Positions 19,560-25,026 of a stretch of 25,026 nt of DNA are shown here, in pieces. The position numbers and the translations under genes were made by a program. The notes under the pieces are model-generated. The model was not told where the DNA came from. It saw only the letters and a program-made list of their open reading frames with translations, and did no database searches. The stretch spans positions 1-25,026 of the IMG/VR virus record IMGVR_UViG_3300017951_000119; one strand, written 5' to 3'. Positions within the stretch are counted from its first letter, which is position 1. Each line of letters opens with the position of its first letter. Origin of the DNA: a virus.

Positions 19560-19759
19560 TCTGCCTTCTCGTCAGGTCTGGAGGCCCCCGCAAAATAGCC
19601 GACAATCCCCAAGACCAAGTTTTGGCAGAACGAAAGAGCGCCAATGACGATTTCTGGGTTCTGTGGAGGGTAAAACCAAGACACCGCAACAGAGCCGATC
19701 ACGCCAGACTGTCCAAGAACCGCAATCCCAGCAAGGATGTAGTCCCGCCGGGGGGTCAT
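19556..19759 (-). CDS. Small two-helix membrane protein, holin candidate
   Basis: Sixty-seven residues with two hydrophobic segments: about residues 7-30 (YILAGIAVLGQSGVIGSVAV) and about 37-58 (IVIGALSFCQNLVLGIVGYF), joined by a short PPQNPE turn; basic N-terminus and charged C-terminus (RPDEKAE). This is the size and topology of class II holins, which make the membrane holes that release lysins. Not proven by family match. ATGA overlaps couple it to both neighbours. Confidence 0.55.
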   Translation of the reverse strand: MTPRRDYILAGIAVLGQSGVIGSVAVSWFYPPQNPEIVIGALSFCQNLVLGIVGYFAGASRPDEKAE

Positions 19760-20088
19760 TCCTCTTCGTCCTTAAACAGGCCACTGAAAAACCCCCAAAC
19801 GCGGCCAAAAAGGTTGTTCCAGATGTCTACGACAACCGAGACAAGCCCGCCGGTCATTGGGGTAATGAGAGGAGCGACGGTTTCCCAATCGACCCCGCGA
19901 ATTTCCTTCACGCTGCCCTGAAGTAGCCGCCAAAGGCTCTCAGATCCCTGCACGACGGCGTTGTGCTTTGCCTCACCAGAGGCCCCGGAAGGCTTCCCTG
20001 CCTCCTCTGCGGTCAAAATGAGGGCTTTTAGGAGGGGGAGGAAGGTTGCCACTGCGTTTACGGTCTTTGCGTCTGCTTGTTGGCTCAT
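19756..20088 (-). CDS. Small amphipathic protein of lysis region
   Basis: One hundred ten residues starting at ATG 20088, which overlaps the stop of the preceding gene by ATGA and has GGAG 9 nt upstream; longer starts at 20151 or 20103 are less likely. An amphipathic helix (AVATFLPLLKALILTAEEAG), a Lys-containing middle (SGEAKHNAVVQGSESLWRLL), then a hydrophobic segment (PLITPMTGGLVSVVVDIW) and an aromatic tail (LFGRVWGFFSGLF). The layout resembles some Gram-positive phage holins, but weakly. Lysis role is inferred from neighbours. Confidence 0.6.
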   Translation of the reverse strand: MSQQADAKTVNAVATFLPLLKALILTAEEAGKPSGASGEAKHNAVVQGSESLWRLLQGSVKEIRGVDWETVAPLITPMTGGLVSVVVDIWNNLFGRVWGFFSGLFKDEEE

Positions 20089-20255
20089 GGTCTTTTTCTC
20101 CATGCGGACCACACGCGGGATATGATCCCCAGCAGTCCATTCTCGGTCCATCCAGTCGGGCCGTTCTCTGCGTCAATTAGCGGAATCTGTATTTTGCTGT
20201 CACTTTGACGGGTCAAGTCATCTAGTACGGTCGAGCGTTCCCAAATTTTCCGCAC
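20085..20255 (-). CDS. Small hypothetical protein, 56 residues, GTG start
   Basis: A GTG at 20255 directly follows the TAG of the upstream gene and is preceded by AAGGA at proper distance. The frame stays open for 56 codons and ends at TGA 20085-20087 in an ATGA overlap with the next gene. The product begins MRKIWERSTVLDD, continues with SDSKIQIPLIDAENGPTGW and ends GLLGIISRVWSAWRKRP. The final amphipathic, aromatic and basic helix could lie on a membrane. Below common length cut-offs, hence easily missed. Without it there would be a 167-nt gap in an otherwise gapless operon. Confidence 0.62.
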   Translation of the reverse strand: MRKIWERSTVLDDLTRQSDSKIQIPLIDAENGPTGWTENGLLGIISRVWSAWRKRP

Positions 20256-20534
20256 CTACTCATTCCTTAGAAAGGCGCGTGTCCCTCTTTCGTCAATTTC
20301 TTTGAGAGTTTGGGCCACCGCTTTCAGTTGGGATGCGGTTTCAGTCTGTTGGATTGTAATACGTTCCAAAACGTCAGCGTTTCGCTGAGAATCGCGTCTC
20401 GATTGCTCTTTTGTTTCGGCAATTGCAAGATTCTGCGCGTTATCGACGCTGCTTTGTACCGAGATTATGGAGCCAAGAACCACGCTCAGTATCCCAACTA
20501 GCCCGCCCACAAGCCATCTGATGTTCTCGTTCAC
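20256..20534 (-). CDS. Membrane-anchored coiled-coil protein, spanin- or holin-like
   Basis: Ninety-two residues, GTG start 20534, GGGGA upstream. One N-terminal hydrophobic helix at about residues 7-27 (WLVGGLVGILSVVLGSIISV) is followed by a polar coiled coil to the end (AIAETKEQSRRDSQRNADVL, QQTETASQLKAVAQTLKEID). A single anchor with a long helical extension is the layout of inner-membrane spanins, and also of hemolysin XhlA-like proteins. It follows the lytic transglycosylase by 23 nt, where lysis accessory genes are expected. Confidence 0.6.
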   Translation of the reverse strand: MNENIRWLVGGLVGILSVVLGSIISVQSSVDNAQNLAIAETKEQSRRDSQRNADVLERITIQQTETASQLKAVAQTLKEIDERGTRAFLRNE

Positions 20535-20557
20535 GATCTAATTCCCCTTTTCGTGGA

Positions 20558-21055
20558 CTATGGATCGAAGAGGACACTGACTTGCCTGCTGGCATCCATG
20601 ACCCGGCGGAGGTAGTCAGGATCGCCACCCCCATTGTAGCGCAAAAGCGCCCTTCGAATCGAGCCTGTCCTAGCTAGGTGTCTAGACAAAATTTTGCAGG
20701 CTAGGTCTATGTTTTTCTCTGGGTCAAGTAGCTCAGTTGGAAAGCGAGCCACGAAGCCGTTCTCCCATGCCACGGGGAGCATGATCTGGCACAGCCCATA
20801 CGAACAACTTGCTAGGTCGGGGTACTTGATCCACTTGTCGTCGTACTTGGACTTTGTTCTCAGGACGTTCGCCTTGACCCCGTCGAAGTAGCGACGCCAA
20901 AACCCGCGCTCTACGCGAATTGCCCACGGATTGCCGGAGGACTCTGTGTAAATCAAGCCGCCAACAACATAGGGCGGCACTCCGTACTTCTGCGCCGACT
21001 TCTTGACTTCATCAACATAGGGTCGAACGGCTTTTGCTATAAGCGAGTCACCCAT
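20558..21055 (-). CDS. Lytic transglycosylase (SLT-type lysozyme)
   Basis: Cleaves peptidoglycan glycan strands; 165 residues from ATG 21055. Motifs: YGVPPYVVGGLIYTESSGNP with catalytic Glu38, SYGLCQIMLPVAW (the GLxQI motif), LLDPEKNIDLACKIL and ALLRYNGGG. No signal peptide, so it needs holin help or acts as a virion-associated enzyme. The frame is open further upstream to 21148 but that part overlaps the tail gene; the 4-nt gap after the tail gene stop supports 21055. It may be either the endolysin or a tail-associated muralytic enzyme. Confidence 0.88.
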   Translation of the reverse strand: MGDSLIAKAVRPYVDEVKKSAQKYGVPPYVVGGLIYTESSGNPWAIRVERGFWRRYFDGVKANVLRTKSKYDDKWIKYPDLASCSYGLCQIMLPVAWENGFVARFPTELLDPEKNIDLACKILSRHLARTGSIRRALLRYNGGGDPDYLRRVMDASRQVSVLFDP

Positions 21056-21059
21056 CTCG

Positions 21060-24000
21060 CTAGTCAAGGTATGCTGTTGCCATTCGATCCGATACTGGGT
21101 CCACCGGCTTTTCCAATTTGAGGGATACCGTCTTAGGCATTTTCGCATCGAACTTTACCGACATGATTCTCCAGATAGGGTGCTCGTCAGGACCGGAGTC
21201 CACTCGACTCACCGACTTCATGTAAACGTACTCTCCGATGACAGGGATCTCGGTCAAACCCAAGACCTTAACTTCGAGAGTGACTCGCTGCCGAGAGTAG
21301 TAGGTCACGCCAGCGGCGGCTACGCCATCGGCATCTGCCTCGTCTACGAGTATCGGGTCGTTCAAGGTCACGACCCCCGAAGACTCAATAAGATCCTTTG
21401 CCTCGGAGAACTCGGTGCTCGCAAAGGTTCCGTTGACAGCCTCGGAGTCTACAAACGTCCTTACTCGCGACTGTTTGCGTCCCAATTCCTTAACGGCTTG
21501 TCGAGCGTCAAACGGAACGCCATAGCCATAGTAGTTTTCCGTGTTGAAGTTCATGTTTCCGACGATTGTGTTTTCGTCAGTCAGAACACACGCCACCGGA
21601 AACAACTGCACCATGTCCAGAGCCACTATTGAATTGATGCTCACGCCCAAGAACTCCCAATCGCAGTTAAACGCGACTTGCCCTATTCCCGCGTTGCCAA
21701 ATTCAATTTCAAAGTCTTCAGCGTATCTCGCCCACGCGGCATCTCCTATTTCGTAGGTTGCCTTCCGGGGGTTTGGAAGTGCTTTGGTGCCAAGGTCAAT
21801 GTAGCTGCCGTCTGCAAGGAACACCCGAACAGTTAGCAGGGCGTCTAATTGTCCGAAAAAATCAGCATCAATCGTAGAGCCAACAAATGTAAGAACGTAG
21901 GTGCCTGCTTTCGGAAATGCTACATCTTGGTATGCGTAGCCTTCATCTATTGGCTCAGTTGAAGTCAATTTAATCGCGTATTGCCCGTTGAACGCAGGTA
22001 CACGGGTGTTGTCGTTAGCTACGTTGATTCTTTTCCTTTCAATCGAATTCCCCGCACCCAGCGTCCTCCAAGGATAAATCGCGGTGCTACTGACGCTGCT
22101 GCCGGGAAGCTCCGCCGATCCGTTCACAATCAGATTGCCGCCATAAAAGTCCGCAACATCGATTGCGATGCGACCGGCTGCGTTGGTCTTCCAGTAGCAA
22201 AATGTTCCATTGCAAATTTCGTTTAGCGTCTGGGCCACAGTCTGCCCCGAAGGAATCAAAACTCCAATCTGAACAGGAACCTGCGTTTCTCTAAACCCTT
22301 GGTTGTCTGCATCTGAAGCGTCATCAACAGAGGAGAACGTATGCCGCTTGCGAAGGTCAACCAAGTCGAACGAGGTCTTGTCCACGTTAGTAGCAGCAAC
22401 TGGCGCGTGGCTTTCGCCCGGAGCGGTCCTAGTCAAAATGTCGTATGCAATTTCGCCCAGATGGAAATAGCTTTTGGTTACGCTTCCGCCGCCATCGCGG
22501 TCGCACTGTCCAAGAACATCGACATACAGCGTGTCTGGAACATCGTCTACGTCGAACGTGTAATCGCCAACCGGACTAACAAGCCCTGCTGCGACCGTGT
22601 TGGTAATGACGAAATTACCCTCACTGCTGTTGTCCTGCGACAACGATGTTCCTGCAATAGAGCGGGTCGAGTCCGCCGTCCCGTACACGTTCCTGATGAC
22701 GTTGCAGTTGTTTGCTGCAAACGTATAAGTGCCTCCGCTACCCGCCAAGTCTCCATTCGTGCCTGTACGGTAGGCTGGAATCCTTTTAACTTCTCCGTAT
22801 ACAACGGGGATTGGCTGTTGCTTCAGCGTGGTGGTTTCGGTGAGCTTGCCGGAAATCCAATCAACGGTCGAGTTGTGCAACTGCTTCGACAAATCAACCT
22901 TGCGATCCATCAGCCCAATGTCGATCTTCGACGTTGACCAAGACGGGATTACCATCGAAGCCCTTGCAATTAGCGTGAAGTCTTCAATCTTGTCCGAGAC
23001 AGTGGAATTGCCAATCCAAAGATTCGCATCGCGGCCCTGCCAGATGTAGTCGAAGAACTCGTTGTCGTACTCACCGTCTGCCGACGCCAAGGAGATTTTT
23101 CCCAAACTGACGGAATTCTGAAATCTGCCGTTGGAACTCGAAAGAGTTTTAGAGAACCCCGGCAAGCTACTCATCCTCGATTCGTAAGGATAGTAGGTAT
23201 CAGCGTGAGAAATGTTCTCAGTTCTAAGGGCTACGCGAATCGGAGTGACGGCATAAATGTACGAACTGGACTTAGTGGGCACATACGCCGTGTCTAGCTG
23301 AATGCGCAGGACGCCCGTCGAAGAGTCGTAATGCCAGTAGTCGGTTCCACCCAAGCTGTCTGAGTCTCCGGGGCTGGCTACGGAGCTTTCCGTTAGCTTG
23401 GTCAAGCCGCGATAAACCTCTTTGATTTCCGGCTTGCTGGACAGCGTGGTCTTGTATGTAGTCCCAACCGAGCTACTTCCACCCGGAGTAGAATCTGTAA
23501 GCTCCCAAGCCTTTAGCCCGATGCCGGGAAGCAACTCCGCAATCACGGTAGTTGCTGCGTCTAGGGGAATTTCGGCGACTGGGATTTCATAAAACGCAGT
23601 GGTCTGAGGGTTGTTGCACCCAACGGATTCTGTGCTTGAAGGACCGCCGCCAGATCCGTCGCCCAGCAAAGCCTGCGCGCTTACAATACGGTCAGTAGCA
23701 GCGGTAGAGTTGTATGCCCTGTCAAAAAAACTCGTAATGAGACACTTGTCACCAAGCCCGCCAGTACCATTTCCAAGATACCCCATCCGACCAAATGGGG
23801 CGTTGACTTGCGTTTCGGAAGATCCGTCCCAAGAGACACCTCTAGGGCGAATCCAAGCAACGTCAGCAGTGCCCGCATCGAGAGAAGTTGTAATTCCGGT
23901 GCATAGTATTTGAGTGGTGTAACCCACGCTTCTCACTCGCGAGGCGACTGCGCCTGCCCCAGAACCGCCAAATGAAGAAGAATCGCCAAAGTCCAAATCC

Positions 24001-25026
24001 TGCCATCCGGCAGAACTTATAGATTCATCTATTCTCGAAGGACCGTCTATGCTTGCTGCCGTGCCGCTAGATAGGATCGACGGGACAAACGTAATAAGAA
24101 ATCCATAACTGATGTGGGTGTTGCCCCCCGCGTCTGGATTCTCCATTTCGATTTTGGTGTCGTTGCCGGTAGGATTGGAATCAAACTCGTCAAATCGAAC
24201 TATGCCCTGCGCTAGCAAATCCCCGGTCGCCATCGGCGTGATTAGCGTTTCGCCCCTAGAAGCACTGCCATCGACGAAGTTGTTCAAGAGAACGGAATTG
24301 CCACTGTCTGAGGTTATGTCGTCTGATCCGGCAAGAACAACCGAAACAGTAAGGGCATTTGCACTTGTGGGATTTGTAGCGTTCCCCAAATACTCCGTTG
24401 CGGTGCTAGTCCCGTTGGTCAGCTTTACCTCCTCGTGACCATTCGCAACTTGCCCAGTAGATGTCGAACCACCAACTGTTCCAGTTGTTGCTGTCGCCCT
24501 GAAAGTTGTTGATGCGCTGGCGTCATACCTAAAGGCCACCATGCGAGCTTGATGCATTTGAACAACTTCAATCTTGTGGCCGGTATAGGTGGAAGTGTTA
24601 GGTGCGTTTCCTTCGCAGCAAAATTGCAAACTAAGGTCATACCTTTGCCCACCCGCAAGACTTAAAATGCCGCCAACTTGTGCGTTGTAGCACTGACCAC
24701 CGTCCAACTCGTATGCATAGTCCGTCCAGTTGGTGCTTAGATCGGCCTGCTTCGTAGATGCCTTAGTAATCGTGACGACGTTTTCTGTATAGACATCATC
24801 GTCTGTGTTGATTCCAGCATCTGCATAAATGTCGTCTGGCTGGCATATCCGAAGCCTTGCCCTGACTTCAGTTTGGGTTCCTCCGGTGATTGCCGTCGCA
24901 GCAGCGGGGTTGTTGATCGTGGCGTTCATCCAGCCCGCGCCAAAAACAACGTAATCGTATGTTTCATCGGGAGCTTCGGTCAGATCAATTACAAGCCGCG
25001 ACGCTTCCGCCCACGCCGATTCTCCA
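21060..25026 (-). CDS. Giant tail tip/hub-like protein, 5' end outside window
   Basis: The frame is open to the window edge: 32 further residues, including AEASRLVIDLTEAPDE and VVFGAGW, precede the Met at 24929, so that Met is not the start. 1,321 residues are visible. The N-terminal half is Ser/Thr/Gly-rich beta-sandwich-type sequence. The middle part (near 22850-23200, VSLGKISLASADGEYDNEFF; DFTLIARASMVIPSWSTSKI; QQPIPVVYGEV) resembles tail hub or baseplate proteins of siphoviruses. About residues 932-1111 counted from the Met (21597-22136) look like an inserted carbohydrate-binding module (NLIVNGSAE, GQYAIKLTS, GYAYQDV, AGTYVLTFVGS). The C-terminus returns to hub-like beta strands. Likely builds the tail end and contacts the cell surface. 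Confidence 0.75.
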   Translation of the reverse strand, partial: GESAWAEASRLVIDLTEAPDETYDYVVFGAGWMNATINNPAAATAITGGTQTEVRARLRICQPDDIYADAGINTDDDVYTENVVTITKASTKQADLSTNWTDYAYELDGGQCYNAQVGGILSLAGGQRYDLSLQFCCEGNAPNTSTYTGHKIEVVQMHQARMVAFRYDASASTTFRATATTGTVGGSTSTGQVANGHEEVKLTNGTSTATEYLGNATNPTSANALTVSVVLAGSDDITSDSGNSVLLNNFVDGSASRGETLITPMATGDLLAQGIVRFDEFDSNPTGNDTKIEMENPDAGGNTHISYGFLITFVPSILSSGTAASIDGPSRIDESISSAGWQDLDFGDSSSFGGSGAGAVASRVRSVGYTTQILCTGITTSLDAGTADVAWIRPRGVSWDGSSETQVNAPFGRMGYLGNGTGGLGDKCLITSFFDRAYNSTAATDRIVSAQALLGDGSGGGPSSTESVGCNNPQTTAFYEIPVAEIPLDAATTVIAELLPGIGLKAWELTDSTPGGSSSVGTTYKTTLSSKPEIKEVYRGLTKLTESSVASPGDSDSLGGTDYWHYDSSTGVLRIQLDTAYVPTKSSSYIYAVTPIRVALRTENISHADTYYPYESRMSSLPGFSKTLSSSNGRFQNSVSLGKISLASADGEYDNEFFDYIWQGRDANLWIGNSTVSDKIEDFTLIARASMVIPSWSTSKIDIGLMDRKVDLSKQLHNSTVDWISGKLTETTTLKQQPIPVVYGEVKRIPAYRTGTNGDLAGSGGTYTFAANNCNVIRNVYGTADSTRSIAGTSLSQDNSSEGNFVITNTVAAGLVSPVGDYTFDVDDVPDTLYVDVLGQCDRDGGGSVTKSYFHLGEIAYDILTRTAPGESHAPVAATNVDKTSFDLVDLRKRHTFSSVDDASDADNQGFRETQVPVQIGVLIPSGQTVAQTLNEICNGTFCYWKTNAAGRIAIDVADFYGGNLIVNGSAELPGSSVSSTAIYPWRTLGAGNSIERKRINVANDNTRVPAFNGQYAIKLTSTEPIDEGYAYQDVAFPKAGTYVLTFVGSTIDADFFGQLDALLTVRVFLADGSYIDLGTKALPNPRKATYEIGDAAWARYAEDFEIEFGNAGIGQVAFNCDWEFLGVSINSIVALDMVQLFPVACVLTDENTIVGNMNFNTENYYGYGVPFDARQAVKELGRKQSRVRTFVDSEAVNGTFASTEFSEAKDLIESSGVVTLNDPILVDEADADGVAAAGVTYYSRQRVTLEVKVLGLTEIPVIGEYVYMKSVSRVDSGPDEHPIWRIMSVKFDAKMPKTVSLKLEKPVDPVSDRMATAYLD

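Noticed and set aside
1-25026. CRISPR array, insertion sequence, integrase or rRNA genes
   Set aside because: None found. The repeats at 1565-2041 have no spacer pattern of CRISPR type, and no transposase or recombinase motifs occur in any frame that looks coding.

Overview
The window is the genome, or part of the genome, of a tailed double-stranded DNA bacteriophage, either free or integrated; no integrase or flanking host gene is visible. The phage identity rests on a large terminase, a portal fused to a MuF-type minor head protein, an HK97-type prohead protease, a large tail protein, a lytic transglycosylase with small membrane proteins, and a replication/recombination set (T7-gp4-like primase-helicase, ERF-type annealing protein, RecB-like exonuclease, SSB, RusA). 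The host cannot be fixed from sequence alone. Shine-Dalgarno sites, GTG/TTG starts and ATGA/TGATG overlaps are typical of bacteria, and the stand-alone RRM protein is a type seen in several environmental phyla.

Layout. (1) Positions 3-1433, plus strand: the 3' part of a gp88-family gene and three small genes, closed by a strong terminator at 1453-1481. (2) Positions about 1434-2399 hold no convincing gene. They carry two back-to-back repeat arrays: an 18-19 bp iteron-like array (1565-1728) and a 16-bp palindrome array (1766-2041). A minus-strand terminator lies at 2227-2264. Transcription converges on this region from both sides. (3) Positions 2400-14084, minus strand: read 5' to 3', a putative DNA-binding protein, replication initiator, primase-helicase, small unknown genes, a MazG-like (DUF1599-type) protein, an RRM protein, large terminase, portal-MuF fusion, an HTH protein and a protease with a scaffold-like extension. 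(4) Positions 14085-14236: a divergent promoter/operator region. (5) Positions 14237-17885, plus strand: the recombination operon (ERF protein, exonuclease, Gp157-like protein, SSB, two paralogous unknowns, RusA, ribbon-helix-helix protein). (6) Positions 17833-25026, minus strand: a giant tail protein running off the window, lytic transglycosylase, a run of small lysis-type genes (including a 56-residue gene beginning with GTG), metallophosphoesterase, a second ribbon-helix-helix protein and an HExxH metallopeptidase.

How it works together. The plus-strand operon would supply ssDNA annealing, end resection, ssDNA coating and Holliday-junction cutting. The opposing operon supplies replication initiation and fork unwinding, and runs directly into DNA packaging and head assembly. 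No major capsid protein follows the protease: the operon ends in a terminator, so the head module is split and the capsid gene must lie outside the window. The most unusual parts are the twin repeat region, the four-part portal fusion, the RRM gene inside the packaging operon, and the G-quadruplex-type pentanucleotide repeat inside the replication initiator gene.
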